NCBI RefSeq assembly: GCF_011813015.1
Contig: NZ_QHLQ01000013.1
Coordinates: 70,037 to 134,036 of the forward strand
Origin: Parasedimentitalea denitrificans
Lineage (GTDB): Bacteria; Pseudomonadota; Alphaproteobacteria; Rhodobacterales; Rhodobacteraceae
DNA length: 64,000 nt
Reading direction: 5' to 3'
In this document: piece after piece, positions 52,947-62,624 of the stretch
How positions within the stretch are numbered: position 1 is the first letter of the stretch
How the letters are laid out: every line of letters starts with the position of its first letter
Position numbers and translations under genes: made by a program
The notes under the pieces: generated by a model
Databases searched by the model: none
What the model was told of the DNA's origin: nothing
The model's input: only the letters and a program-made list of their open reading frames with translations

Positions 52947-54140
52947 ATGAACATCCACGAATACCAGGCCAAGGCCCTCCTTCGCAGCTACGGCGCACCG
53001 GTTTCAGACGGTCGCGTTGTGCTCAAGGCAGAAGATGCAAAAACCGCCGCAGGCGAAATGGACGGCCCGCTTTGGGTGGTCAAGGCACAGATCCACGCAG
53101 GTGGCCGCGGCAAAGGTACTTTCAAAGAAGCCGACGCTGGTGAAAAGGGCGGTGTTCGCTTGGCCAAATCGGTTGAAGAAGCCGCAGACGAAGCCAAGAA
53201 GATGCTGGGCCGCACCCTTGTCACGCACCAAACTGGTCCTGCTGGCAAGCAAGTGAACCGCATCTACATCGAAGATGGCTCGGGCATTGAAACCGAACTG
53301 TATCTGGCGTTGTTGGTTGATCGCCAGACATCGCAGGTTTCCTTTGTCTGCTCGACCGAAGGTGGCATGGACATCGAAGAGGTTGCCGAAGCAACCCCTG
53401 AAAAGATCCTGTCGTTCTCTGTTGATCCGGCTACAGGCTACCAAGCCTTCCACGGCCGCCGCATCGCCTTCTCGCTGGGCCTGAAAGGCGTTCAGGTAAA
53501 ACAGTGCGTCAAACTGATGGGCCAGCTGTATACAGCCTTCCTTGAAAAAGACATGGAGATGCTGGAGATCAACCCACTGATCGTCACCGACTCTGGTGAT
53601 CTGAAAGTGCTGGATGCCAAGGTATCGTTCGACGGCAACGCCCTGTACCGTCACGCTGACATTGCTGAGCTGCGCGACGAGAGCGAAGAAGACGCCAACG
53701 AGCTGGAAGCGTCGAAGTATGACCTGAACTACATCACTCTAGACGGCGAAATCGGCTGCATGGTGAACGGTGCTGGTCTGGCGATGGCCACCATGGACAT
53801 CATCAAACTGTACGGTGCCGAGCCTGCAAACTTCCTCGACGTTGGCGGCGGCGCCACCAAAGAGAAAGTCACAGAGGCCTTCAAAATCATCACTTCGGAT
53901 TCCAAGGTCAAAGGCATCTTGGTCAACATCTTCGGCGGCATCATGCGCTGTGATGTAATCGCCGAGGGCGTTGTTGCCGCGGTGAAAGAGGTCGGCCTGC
54001 AGGTTCCGCTGGTTGTCCGTCTTGAGGGCACAAACGTCGAAGCTGGCAAAGAGATCATCAACAACTCTGGTCTCGACGTGATTGCAGCCGACAACCTGTC
54101 GGACGGAGCCGAGAAGATCGTGAAAGCGGTTAAGGGCTGA
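52947..54140 (+). CDS. sucC: succinyl-CoA synthetase beta subunit
   Basis: A 397-residue ATP-grasp subunit starting [20 protein letters not shown]. The ATP-binding region includes [20 protein letters not shown], and the C-terminal CoA-ligase domain contains [35 protein letters not shown] and [15 protein letters not shown]. It makes ATP or GTP from succinyl-CoA together with SucD. A longer frame through the operator region is rejected. It is followed 58 bp later by sucD. Confidence 0.97.
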   Translation: MNIHEYQAKALLRSYGAPVSDGRVVLKAEDAKTAAGEMDGPLWVVKAQIHAGGRGKGTFKEADAGEKGGVRLAKSVEEAADEAKKMLGRTLVTHQTGPAGKQVNRIYIEDGSGIETELYLALLVDRQTSQVSFVCSTEGGMDIEEVAEATPEKILSFSVDPATGYQAFHGRRIAFSLGLKGVQVKQCVKLMGQLYTAFLEKDMEMLEINPLIVTDSGDLKVLDAKVSFDGNALYRHADIAELRDESEEDANELEASKYDLNYITLDGEIGCMVNGAGLAMATMDIIKLYGAEPANFLDVGGGATKEKVTEAFKIITSDSKVKGILVNIFGGIMRCDVIAEGVVAAVKEVGLQVPLVVRLEGTNVEAGKEIINNSGLDVIAADNLSDGAEKIVKAVKG

Positions 54141-54198
54141 TCCTTGGGGTGGGTGCCAACCCACCTTTCCCCATGAAAGAATTTAAGGAGAACGCCAA

Positions 54199-55080
54199 AT
54201 GGCAATCCTCATCGACGAAAACACCAAAGTCATCTGCCAGGGCCTGACAGGCTCGCAGGGTACCTTTCACTCTGAGCAAGCCATCGCTTACGGCACCAAG
54301 ATGGTTGGCGGCGTCACACCCGGCAAAGGTGGCATGACCCACCTGAACCTGCCTGTCTTCAACTCGGTCCACGAGGCCAAGCACGTTACAGAAGCCAACG
54401 CCTCGGTCATCTACGTGCCTCCTCCCTTTGCCGCTGACTCGATCCTCGAGGCGATCGATGCCGAGATGGAACTGATCATCTGCATCACCGAAGGCATTCC
54501 GGTGCTTGACATGATGCGCGTTCAGCGCGCGCTGGACGGCTCCAAGTCCCGTCTGGTTGGCCCTAACTGCCCCGGCGTGATCACGCCTGACGCCTGCAAA
54601 ATCGGCATCATGCCCGGCCACATCCACAAACGTGGTTCGGTTGGCGTTGTGTCGCGCTCCGGCACTCTGACATATGAGGCCGTCAAGCAGACGTCTGACA
54701 TCGGTCTGGGCCAGTCCACTGCTGTGGGCATCGGCGGCGACCCGATCAAGGGCACCGAGCACATCGACGTGCTGGACATGTTCCTGGACGACGACGAAAC
54801 TCAGTCGATCATCATGATCGGTGAAATCGGTGGTTCCGCAGAAGAAGAAGCTGCTGAGTTCCTGGCCGAGCAGAAGAAGAAAGGCCGTTGGAAGCCAACT
54901 GCTGGTTTCATTGCGGGTCGTACAGCCCCTCCAGGCCGCCGCATGGGCCACGCTGGCGCGATTGTTGCCGGTGGCAAAGGTGGTGCCGAAGACAAGATCG
55001 AAGCGATGAAATCCGCTGGCATCGTTGTAGCCGACAGCCCCGCCGGCCTGGGCGAAGCTGTTCTGAAGGCGATCGGCTAA
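54199..55080 (+). CDS. sucD: succinyl-CoA synthetase alpha subunit
   Basis: A 293-residue subunit with an N-terminal CoA-binding Rossmann domain ([20 protein letters not shown]) and [20 protein letters not shown]. The phosphohistidine lies in [15 protein letters not shown] (about 250-264). ATTTAAGGAGA provides a strong ribosome-binding site. It is separated from sucA by 289 bp containing a structured repeat. Confidence 0.97.
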   Translation: MAILIDENTKVICQGLTGSQGTFHSEQAIAYGTKMVGGVTPGKGGMTHLNLPVFNSVHEAKHVTEANASVIYVPPPFAADSILEAIDAEMELIICITEGIPVLDMMRVQRALDGSKSRLVGPNCPGVITPDACKIGIMPGHIHKRGSVGVVSRSGTLTYEAVKQTSDIGLGQSTAVGIGGDPIKGTEHIDVLDMFLDDDETQSIIMIGEIGGSAEEEAAEFLAEQKKKGRWKPTAGFIAGRTAPPGRRMGHAGAIVAGGKGGAEDKIEAMKSAGIVVADSPAGLGEAVLKAIG

Positions 55081-55110
55081 TCATGCTGTCTGCTCAGGCA
55101 TATGCCCATA

Positions 55111-55173
55111 GGGCAGCGCCTGACCCTGGGGGGGTGCAAAGCGCCCTCCCGTGGGGAGGGTCGGGCGCTGCCC
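55111..55173. repeat. three-way-junction intergenic repeat, copy 2
   Basis: Same element as at 13814-13877: outer 16-nt arms at 55111-55126 and 55158-55173, the internal GGGTGC...GCGCCC hairpin (loop AAA here) and TCCC-GTG-GGGA. Only two changes in 64 positions separate the copies. It lies between sucD and sucA. The rest of that 289-bp gap shows nothing else. Confidence 0.85.
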
Positions 55174-55369
55174 GGCTCTACCGCCGGGCAACCACTCCCT
55201 CCAAATTTCCGCATATTTCCCAAGATCTTGTCGCCAAAAGCGCCCAATCGGCTCTTTTTGCCGCAGGATCTGCCTTGCGTTTCACCAAATCGAAACGTCT
55301 GGCAGCAACGCTGCCCCAAATGACCCTAGGTCCCTTAAACAACGGTCCCACTCTGCACGAGGTAACCCA

Positions 55370-58330
55370 ATGACCGAGCAAAGCCCCAACGATGTCTTCC
55401 ATGCGTCCTCTTTTATGCAGGGACACAATGCTGAGTATCTGGAGCAGCTATATGCCCGTTATGCCAATGACCCCAATGCGGTGGACGCAGCTTGGGCCGA
55501 ATTCTTTCGCCAGATGGGCGACGCTGATCTTGACGTAAAGGCCGAGGCCGCTGGTCCGTCCTGGGCGCGCAATGACTGGCCACAGCAGCCAGATGATGAG
55601 ATGACAAGCGCCCTCACCGGTGAATGGGCTGCCCCGGTTGAGACCAAGGCCGCTGGCAAGAAAATCGCCGAGAAAGCCGCCAAGACCGGTGTCGAAGTTT
55701 CCGACGATGCGATCAAACGTGCCGTGCTGGACAGCATCCGCGCCCTGATGCTGATCCGCGCTTACCGGATCCGGGGTCACCTGGTTGCCGATCTGGACCC
55801 ACTGGGCATGCGTTCGACCACACCACACCCAGAGCTGGACCCGCGCACCTACGGCTTTAACGACGGCGACATGGATCGTCCGATCTTTATCGACAACGTG
55901 CTGGGCCTGCAGCTCGCCTCGATGCGCCAGATCGTCGACATCGTAAAACGTACCTACTGCGGCACCTTTGCGCTGCAATACATGCACATTTCTAACCCGG
56001 CTGAATCCTCGTGGCTAAAAGAGCGGATCGAGGGTCTGGGCAAAGAGATCCAGTTCACCCGCGAAGGCCGCAAGGCGATCCTCAACAAAATGGTCGAGGC
56101 CGAAGGGTTCGAGAAGTTCCTGCATGTGAAATACATGGGAACCAAGCGTTTTGGTCTGGACGGCGGCGAAAGCCTGATCCCGGCGATGGAACAGATCATC
56201 AAGCGCGGTGGCGCATTGGGTGTTCAGGACATCGTGATCGGTATGCCGCACCGTGGCCGCCTGTCGGTTTTGGCCAACGTGATGCAGAAGCCTTACCGCG
56301 CGATCTTCAACGAATTCCAGGGCGGTAGCTTTAAACCCGAAGACGTTGATGGTTCGGGTGATGTGAAATACCACCTTGGCGCCTCTTCGGATCGCGAGTT
56401 CAACAACAATAAAGTGCACCTGTCACTAACCGCCAACCCCAGCCACCTAGAGGCTGTGAACCCGGTTGTGATCGGCAAGGTCCGCGCCAAGCAGGACCAG
56501 ATGGGTGACGCCGACCGCACTAGGGTGATGCCAATCCTGCTGCACGGCGATGCTGCTTTCGCGGGTCAGGGTGTTGTGGCTGAATGTTTCGCACTGTCTG
56601 GCCTTAAGGGTCACAAGACCGGCGGCACCATGCACATCGTGGTGAACAACCAGATCGGTTTCACCACCGCACCGCACTTCTCGCGTTCCTCTCCCTACCC
56701 CACCGACAACGCTCTGGTGGTCGAAGCGCCTATCTTCCACGTCAATGGTGACGACCCCGAGGCCGTAGTCCACGCCGCCAAAGTGGCCACCGAGTTCCGC
56801 CAGAAGTTCGGCAAAGACGTTGTGCTGGATATCTTCTGCTACCGCCGCTTTGGTCACAACGAGGGCGACGAGCCCATGTTCACCAACCCGGTGATGTACA
56901 AGAAAATCAAGACCCACAAGACCACCCTGTCGCTCTATACTGAGCGTCTGGTCAAAGATGGCCTGATCCCCGAAGGCGAAATCGAAGACATGAAGGCCGC
57001 TTTTCAGGCCAAGCTGAACGACGAATTCGAAGCTGGTAAGGAATACAAGCCAAACAAGGCCGACTGGCTGGATGGCCGCTGGAAGCACCTGGATACCAAA
57101 GACGAAGACTATCAGCGTGGTCAGACGTCGATTAACCCCGAGACCTTTGCCGAAGTTGGCAAGGCCCTGTCGCATCTGCCCGACGGTGTCCCGGTTCACA
57201 AAACCGTTGGCCGCCTGATGGACGCCAAGCAAAAGATGTTTGCCGACGGCAAGGGCTTTGACTGGGCCACCGCCGAAGCACTGGCCTTTGGCTCGCTGCT
57301 GACAGAAGGATTCCCTGTACGGCTGTCCGGTCAGGATGCAACTCGCGGTACTTTCTCTCAGCGTCACTCGGGCCTGGTCAACCAGAACACCGAAGAACGC
57401 TACTACCCGCTGAACAACATCCGCGCCGGCCAGTCGCAGTACGAAGTCATCGACTCGGCCCTGTCGGAATATGCGGTACTGGGTTTCGAATACGGCTACT
57501 CGCTGGCAGAACCCAACGCGCTGACCCTGTGGGAAGCTCAGTTTGGTGATTTTGCCAACGGTGCGCAGATCATGTTCGACCAGTTCATCTCGTCAGGTGA
57601 AAGCAAATGGCTGCGGATGTCCGGTCTGACCGTACTGCTGCCACACGGGTTTGAGGGCCAGGGCCCCGAGCACTCCTCGGCGCGTCTGGAGCGGTTCCTG
57701 CAAATGTGTGGTCAGGACAACTGGATTGTGGCGAACTGTACAACGCCTGCGAACTATTTCCACATCCTGCGCCGCCAGATGCACCGGTCATTCCGTAAGC
57801 CGTTGATCTTGGTGACCCCAAAATCGCTGCTGCGTCACAAACTGGCCGTCAGCACTGCGGAAGAGTTCACCACAGGCTCCAGCTTCCACCGTGTTCTTTG
57901 GGATGATGCCCAGCACGGCAACTCTGACACGCAACTGGTCGCAGACGACAAGATCAAGCGCGTCGTCATGTGTTCGGGCAAGGTCTACTACGACCTGCTG
58001 GCCGAACGCGATGCCCGCGGTATCGACGACGTCTACCTGATGCGTGTCGAACAATACTATCCGTTCCCGGCCATCTCGATGGTCAAGGAACTGGGACGCT
58101 TCAAAGGGGCCGAAATGGTCTGGTGTCAAGAAGAGCCCAAGAACCAGGGTGCCTGGACCTTTATTGAGCCCAACATCGAATGGGTGCTGACCCGTATCGG
58201 CGCCAAAAACACTCGCCCGGTCTATGCCGGACGCGCCACATCGGCCTCGCCTGCAACAGGTCTGGCCAGCCAACACAAAGCCCAACAAGCTGCGCTCGTG
58301 AACGACGCGCTGAGCATCGAAGGAAACTGA
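55370..58330 (+). CDS. sucA: 2-oxoglutarate dehydrogenase E1 component
   Basis: A 986-residue thiamine-diphosphate enzyme starting MTEQSPNDVFHASSFMQGHN with GAGG upstream. The N-terminal E2-binding segment has LEQLYARYANDPNAVDAAWA. GMPHRGRLSVLANVM, HGDAAFAGQGVV and NNQIGFTT carry the ThDP/Mg site. LVGQ-like SGQDATRGTFSQRH and LLPHGFEGQGPEHSSARLER follow. It decarboxylates 2-oxoglutarate and passes succinyl to the SucB lipoyl arms. SucB begins 4 bp later. Confidence 0.97.
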   Translation: MTEQSPNDVFHASSFMQGHNAEYLEQLYARYANDPNAVDAAWAEFFRQMGDADLDVKAEAAGPSWARNDWPQQPDDEMTSALTGEWAAPVETKAAGKKIAEKAAKTGVEVSDDAIKRAVLDSIRALMLIRAYRIRGHLVADLDPLGMRSTTPHPELDPRTYGFNDGDMDRPIFIDNVLGLQLASMRQIVDIVKRTYCGTFALQYMHISNPAESSWLKERIEGLGKEIQFTREGRKAILNKMVEAEGFEKFLHVKYMGTKRFGLDGGESLIPAMEQIIKRGGALGVQDIVIGMPHRGRLSVLANVMQKPYRAIFNEFQGGSFKPEDVDGSGDVKYHLGASSDREFNNNKVHLSLTANPSHLEAVNPVVIGKVRAKQDQMGDADRTRVMPILLHGDAAFAGQGVVAECFALSGLKGHKTGGTMHIVVNNQIGFTTAPHFSRSSPYPTDNALVVEAPIFHVNGDDPEAVVHAAKVATEFRQKFGKDVVLDIFCYRRFGHNEGDEPMFTNPVMYKKIKTHKTTLSLYTERLVKDGLIPEGEIEDMKAAFQAKLNDEFEAGKEYKPNKADWLDGRWKHLDTKDEDYQRGQTSINPETFAEVGKALSHLPDGVPVHKTVGRLMDAKQKMFADGKGFDWATAEALAFGSLLTEGFPVRLSGQDATRGTFSQRHSGLVNQNTEERYYPLNNIRAGQSQYEVIDSALSEYAVLGFEYGYSLAEPNALTLWEAQFGDFANGAQIMFDQFISSGESKWLRMSGLTVLLPHGFEGQGPEHSSARLERFLQMCGQDNWIVANCTTPANYFHILRRQMHRSFRKPLILVTPKSLLRHKLAVSTAEEFTTGSSFHRVLWDDAQHGNSDTQLVADDKIKRVVMCSGKVYYDLLAERDARGIDDVYLMRVEQYYPFPAISMVKELGRFKGAEMVWCQEEPKNQGAWTFIEPNIEWVLTRIGAKNTRPVYAGRATSASPATGLASQHKAQQAALVNDALSIEGN

Positions 58331-58333
58331 TCC

Positions 58334-59845
58334 ATGACTACCGAAATTCGTGTGCCCACCCTGGGTGAATCGGTGACCGAAGCCACGGTTGCCACTTGGT
58401 TCAAAAAGCCCGGCGATGCAGTTGCAATCGACGAGATGCTCTGCGAACTGGAAACCGACAAGGTCACTGTCGAAGTGCCCAGCCCCGCCGCTGGCACCAT
58501 GGGTGACATCATCGCTGCCGAAGGCGACACCGTTGGCGTCAACGCCCTGCTGGCAACACTTTCGGCGGGTGGCGCATCAGCGGCCCCAGCCGCTGCCGCT
58601 CCAGCCGCCGCGCCCGCTGCTGGTGCAAGTGCTGGTACAACCGACGTCATGGTCCCGACACTGGGTGAATCCGTGACCGAAGCTGCTGTCGCAACCTGGT
58701 TCAAGAAGGTTGGCGACGCCGTGGCGCAGGACGAAATGCTCTGTGAGCTGGAAACCGACAAAGTATCCGTCGAGGTCCCTGCCCCCGCTGCTGGTGTCCT
58801 GACTGAAATCACTGCCGCCGAAGGCACCACCGTAGATGCCAGCGCCAAACTGGGCGTGATCTCGGGTGCTGGTGCAGCCGTAGCGGCGGCGCCAGCCTCT
58901 GCCCCCGCTGCAGTTGCTGCTCCGGCCGCCGCAGGCAAAGACGTCGCCAATGCGCCATCGGCGGAAAAAGCCATGGCCGAAGCCGGTCTGTCTGCCGCTG
59001 CTGTTACTGGCACTGGCCGCGATGGTCGCATCATGAAAGACGACGTTGCCCGCGCGGTTGCCGCCGCTGCAGCCACACCAGCCCCTGCTCCGGCTGCTCC
59101 AACTCCCGCACCAGCCCCACGTGCACCAGTTGCCGCTGACGATGCGTCGCGCGAGGAACGAGTCAAGATGACCCGCCTGCGCCAGACCATCGCCCGCCGC
59201 CTGAAAGAGGCGCAGAACACTGCCGCGATGCTGACCACCTATAACGAGGTCGACATGACCGAGGTGATGGCGCTGCGCAAACAGTACAAAGACCAGTTCG
59301 AGAAGAAACACGGCGCCCGTCTTGGCTTTATGTCCTTCTTTACCAAGGCCTGCTGTCATGCCCTGAAAGAGGTCCCCGAGGTCAACGCTGAAATCGACGG
59401 CACCGACATCGTGTATAAAAACTTCGTCCACATGGGCGTTGCGGCCGGCACCCCAACTGGCTTGGTTGTTCCGGTGATCCGCGATGCTGATGCGATGTCA
59501 TTTGCGGATATCGAAAAAGCGATCTCGGAAAAAGGCAAACGCGCCCGTGACGGCAAGCTGTCGATGGCTGAAATGCAGGGCGGCACCTTCACGATCTCTA
59601 ACGGTGGTGTCTATGGCTCGCTGATGTCCTCGCCGATCCTGAACCCGCCACAGTCGGGTATCCTTGGCATGCACAAGATCCAGGACCGCCCGATGGCGAT
59701 CAACGGTCAGGTTGTGATCCGTCCGATGATGTATCTGGCGCTGTCCTATGACCACCGCGTTGTCGACGGCAAAGGCGCCGTAACCTTCCTGGTGCGGGTC
59801 AAAGAAGCGCTGGAAGATCCACGTCGCTTGTTGATGGATCTGTAA
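58334..59845 (+). CDS. sucB: dihydrolipoyllysine succinyltransferase (E2), two lipoyl domains
   Basis: A 503-residue E2 with two lipoyl domains repeating every 100 residues. The lipoylated lysines are K43 and K143, both in ELETDKV. Ala/Pro-rich linkers join them to an E1/E3-binding domain (about 205-245) and the catalytic domain, with [14 protein letters not shown] near residue 475. E. coli SucB has one lipoyl domain, so the duplicated arm is a feature of this group. It forms the core of the 2-oxoglutarate dehydrogenase complex. Confidence 0.96.
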   Translation: MTTEIRVPTLGESVTEATVATWFKKPGDAVAIDEMLCELETDKVTVEVPSPAAGTMGDIIAAEGDTVGVNALLATLSAGGASAAPAAAAPAAAPAAGASAGTTDVMVPTLGESVTEAAVATWFKKVGDAVAQDEMLCELETDKVSVEVPAPAAGVLTEITAAEGTTVDASAKLGVISGAGAAVAAAPASAPAAVAAPAAAGKDVANAPSAEKAMAEAGLSAAAVTGTGRDGRIMKDDVARAVAAAAATPAPAPAAPTPAPAPRAPVAADDASREERVKMTRLRQTIARRLKEAQNTAAMLTTYNEVDMTEVMALRKQYKDQFEKKHGARLGFMSFFTKACCHALKEVPEVNAEIDGTDIVYKNFVHMGVAAGTPTGLVVPVIRDADAMSFADIEKAISEKGKRARDGKLSMAEMQGGTFTISNGGVYGSLMSSPILNPPQSGILGMHKIQDRPMAINGQVVIRPMMYLALSYDHRVVDGKGAVTFLVRVKEALEDPRRLLMDL

Positions 59846-59861
59846 GGATAGCTATAGTTTG

Positions 59862-59902
59862 CCTCTCTGCATCTTTGGAATATCACCATCGTTGCAGAGA
59901 GG
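59862..59902. other. inverted repeat between sucB and the inserted gene
   Basis: CCTCTCTGCA (59862-59871) and TGCAGAGAGG (59893-59902), perfect 10-bp arms with a 21-nt loop, 17 bp after the sucB stop. No T-run. It may mark an insertion boundary, or weaken transcription from suc into the next genes. Confidence 0.5.
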
Positions 59903-59917
59903 GAGCTGGAGAGAGCC

Positions 59918-60502
59918 ATGACTGTCGACTCTGCGAAAGTGCACCGCGAAGCAGTTCGTTTAGCAAAAGAATCCGATATGGATTTTTCAGAAGCATATGA
60001 GCATTTGGTCCGGCAGACACTCGACGAAAATAGGCGTGCAAACATACCGAAGGTTCGTTTGAAGTACACTGCACTCCTTCTCATATTTTCTCTTCTCGTA
60101 ATCGACAGTGCCTACTCGATCGCAAGCGTGCAACTATATCCGAACACCATAAGAATGGCACTGCTAGGCGCAGGGCTGGTCTCGATCTATGTCTCCCTTG
60201 AGCTACCTCTCCTCACACGTTTGTGGACGCGTTGGCACACCCGGATCTACATAGTGTCGATGGCAATCCTCCTTGTTTTAGTCCCTGCAAGGTCGCTTTT
60301 ATACGCGCCCTTGTTTGGTGTAATCCAAGGCGCCTTTTTCCTCATTGCAATGTCAGCTGCTTTTGCCGGGATCAGGTCGCCAATTCACGCACAAGAACAA
60401 CGACACCGCCTCCATTCTTTGAACGGAGAAAACCTGAGTGACGATGAAATGGCTCGGGTTTATTTCTTCTGGCCTTGGTTTGAACCCGACAAATGGCGCT
60501 GA
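59918..60502 (+). CDS. hypothetical membrane protein inserted between sucB and lpd
   Basis: A 194-residue protein. The N-terminal 45 residues are soluble and charged (MTVDSAKVHREAVRLAKESD). About four to five hydrophobic helices follow, and a soluble tail ends FFWPWFEPDKWR. No family was recognised. Its codon use is more AT-rich than the neighbouring suc genes by eye, consistent with acquisition. GGAGAG lies seven bases before the ATG. Its link to 2-oxoglutarate dehydrogenase is positional only. Confidence 0.65.
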   Translation: MTVDSAKVHREAVRLAKESDMDFSEAYEHLVRQTLDENRRANIPKVRLKYTALLLIFSLLVIDSAYSIASVQLYPNTIRMALLGAGLVSIYVSLELPLLTRLWTRWHTRIYIVSMAILLVLVPARSLLYAPLFGVIQGAFFLIAMSAAFAGIRSPIHAQEQRHRLHSLNGENLSDDEMARVYFFWPWFEPDKWR

Positions 60503-60508
60503 AAACCC

Positions 60509-60570
60509 TTCATCTGGCCCCAAATATCCCAGGGGAGGCCCACATGGGCCGGGGGCAGCGCCCCTTCCCC
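60509..60570. repeat. REP-like intergenic repeat, copy 2
   Basis: TTCATCTGGCC, AAATAT, CCCAGGGG and GGGGGCAGCGCCCC follow the order seen at 45931-45978. A short palindrome GGCCC-ACAT-GGGCC lies inside (60537-60550). It separates two hypothetical genes. Confidence 0.7.
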
Positions 60571-60591
60571 GATCACCACTGAAAGACACAC

Positions 60592-60807
60592 ATGGCCTAT
60601 CGCGACCCCGAACAGCTAACCTGCCCCTCTTGCGCCAAACGCGCAGAACTGGTCTGGCTAGTGGGTGAAGGCCCAAACACCAAACCCGGCGAGGGTGCCG
60701 CCTATGTCCAGATCCTGGACCCCGGCCCCTGGCAGGAACAGACAACAAACACCGCCCGCGCGTGGCACGGCACCTTGACCTGCCCGCCTGTGGCGCAACC
60801 GTATTGA
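60592..60807 (+). CDS. small hypothetical zinc-ribbon-like protein
   Basis: A 71-residue protein starting MAYRDPEQLTCPSCAKRAEL. One CPSC pair at its N-terminus and TCPP near the end could bind zinc. No family was recognised. It precedes lpd by 33 bp in the same direction and may be co-transcribed. A ribosome-binding site (GAAAGA) is weak. Confidence 0.6.
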   Translation: MAYRDPEQLTCPSCAKRAELVWLVGEGPNTKPGEGAAYVQILDPGPWQEQTTNTARAWHGTLTCPPVAQPY

Positions 60808-60840
60808 CCAGGCCCTGACAGGGCAAAAGGAGATTTATCA

Positions 60841-62238
60841 ATGGCAAGTTATGACGTCATCATCATCGGTGCAGGCCCCGGCGGCTATGTATCGGCCATC
60901 CGCTGCGCCCAACTGGGCCTGAAAACCGCCATCGTCGAAGGGCGCGAAACCCTGGGTGGCACCTGCCTGAACGTGGGCTGTATCCCCTCCAAGGCGCTGC
61001 TGCACGCGACCCATATGCTGCACGAAGCCGAACATAACTTCACCAAGATGGGCCTGAAGGGCAAATCGCCTTCGGTCGATTGGAAGCAAATGAAGGCCTA
61101 CAAGGAAGACGTCATCGGCCAGAACACCGTGGGTGTCGAATTCCTGATGAAGAAGAACAAGATCGACTGGCTGAAAGGCTGGGCCTCGATCCCGGCCGCT
61201 GGTCAGGTCAAAGTTGGTGATGATGTACACGAGACCAAGAACATCGTGATTGCCTCTGGTTCGGTTGTGTCCTCGCTGCCCGGCGTCACCGTCGACAACG
61301 ACGCAGGCGTTGTGGTCGACAGCACCGGCGCGCTTGACCTGCCCAAGGTGCCCAAGAAAATGACCGTCATCGGCGCTGGCGTCATCGGTCTGGAGCTTGG
61401 CTCGGTCTATGCCCGTCTGGGCGCCGAGGTCACCGTGGTTGAATACATGGACGCCGTCTGCCCCGGCATGGACAAAGACGTCCAGCGGGCCTTCAAGCGG
61501 ATCCTGGAAAAGCAGGGCCTGAAATTCATCATGGGTGCCGCAGTTTCCGGCGTTGATGCCTCAAAAACCAAAGCCAAGGTCAAATACGCGCTGAAGAAAA
61601 AACCAGACGAAGAGCAGGTTATCGACGCCGACGTGGTGCTGGTTGCCACTGGCCGCAGGCCGTACTCTGACGGTCTGGGACTGGACGCACTGGGCGTGAA
61701 AATGACCGAACGCGGCCAGATCGCGACAGATGCCAAATGGGCCACCAACGTTCCAGGCATCTATGCTATCGGTGACGTGATCGAAGGCCCAATGCTGGCC
61801 CACAAAGCCGAAGACGAAGGCATGGCGGTCGCCGAAGTACTGGCAGGCAAACATGGCCACGTGAACTATGGCGTCATCCCCGGCGTGGTCTACACAACGC
61901 CCGAGGTTGCCACCGTGGGCCAGACCGAAGACGCGCTCAAGGCCGAGGGCCGCAAGCTGAAGATCGGCAAGTTCATGTTCATGGGCAACGGCCGCGCCAA
62001 GGCGGTTCACCAGGGTGAGGGCTTTGTAAAGCTGATCACCGACAAGGAAACCGACCGCGTGCTGGGCGCAGCCATCATCGGCCCCGGCGCCGGCGACATG
62101 ATCCACGAGATCTGCGTAGCCATGGAATTCGGCGCCTCCGCCGAAGACATCGCCCTAACCTGCCACGCGCATCCGACGTATTCCGAGGCGGTGCGTGAGG
62201 CGGCCTTGGCCTGTGGTGACGGCGCTATTCACAGCTAA
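60841..62238 (+). CDS. lpdA: dihydrolipoyl dehydrogenase (E3)
   Basis: A 465-residue flavoprotein. The FAD motif is [19 protein letters not shown] (about 7-25), and the redox disulfide lies in [17 protein letters not shown]. The NAD domain has [16 protein letters not shown], and the catalytic His-Glu is in [14 protein letters not shown]. It reoxidises the lipoyl groups of SucB and can also serve pyruvate dehydrogenase and the glycine system. GGAG lies before the ATG. A terminator follows. Confidence 0.97.
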   Translation: MASYDVIIIGAGPGGYVSAIRCAQLGLKTAIVEGRETLGGTCLNVGCIPSKALLHATHMLHEAEHNFTKMGLKGKSPSVDWKQMKAYKEDVIGQNTVGVEFLMKKNKIDWLKGWASIPAAGQVKVGDDVHETKNIVIASGSVVSSLPGVTVDNDAGVVVDSTGALDLPKVPKKMTVIGAGVIGLELGSVYARLGAEVTVVEYMDAVCPGMDKDVQRAFKRILEKQGLKFIMGAAVSGVDASKTKAKVKYALKKKPDEEQVIDADVVLVATGRRPYSDGLGLDALGVKMTERGQIATDAKWATNVPGIYAIGDVIEGPMLAHKAEDEGMAVAEVLAGKHGHVNYGVIPGVVYTTPEVATVGQTEDALKAEGRKLKIGKFMFMGNGRAKAVHQGEGFVKLITDKETDRVLGAAIIGPGAGDMIHEICVAMEFGASAEDIALTCHAHPTYSEAVREAALACGDGAIHS

Positions 62239-62260
62239 GTTATTGGTAGTGAAAAGGAAG

Positions 62261-62288
62261 AAGGCCTCCCGATTTGGGGGCCTTTTTG
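62261..62288 (+). terminator. intrinsic terminator of lpd
   Basis: AAGGCC and GGCCTT plus CCC / GGG (one bulged T) form the stem around GATTT, followed by TTTTTGTT. Confidence 0.82.
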
Positions 62289-62624
62289 TTAGAAGTACTG
62301 ATGTCTACGTGTGTCAGCCTTGGTCATTTGGTGCCGGATTATTCAAAAAACCTCCCAAAACATTCTCCCGAAGGGTTTCATTTTTTAACTTCGGCCAATG
62401 TCGGTCATGAGGGCATTTGTAGCGTTTGCCGCAATGCCGAAGTTTGAAAGCTTGAGGCGTGCTGGGTCACAGACAAAGTGCACGGTCAAGTCTTGTGCCC
62501 TCTGCGCTTGAGTTCGTTGTTTCGGTAAATTTTCTTGTGCTTCATCGAGCATTCTGCCACGTTCTCCCGAAGCCGTTTGGCCCCAAAAAGCTAAATTCGA
62601 AGAACTTATTTGAATCGGAATACG
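62289..62624. other. gene-free stretch before the DUF1254 gene
   Basis: 336 bp with no credible ORF. AACTTCGGC (62387-62395) and GCCGAAGTT (62436-62444) form an inverted repeat. The spacer (ATGTCGGTCATGAGGGCATT and following) resembles decayed coding DNA by eye, but no gene could be restored. It may mark the left boundary of acquired DNA. Confidence 0.4.

Noticed and set aside
55151..55369. 73-codon N-terminal extension of sucA
   Set aside because: It reads through the structured repeat; the family start is at 55370 with GAGG upstream.
56447..57367. 306-codon minus-strand frame opposite sucA
   Set aside because: No ribosome-binding site or domain, and sucA on the other strand is beyond doubt.
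58222..59238. 338-codon minus-strand frame opposite sucB
   Set aside because: The Ala/Ser/Gly-rich sequence is only the reverse reading of the Ala/Pro linkers of sucB.
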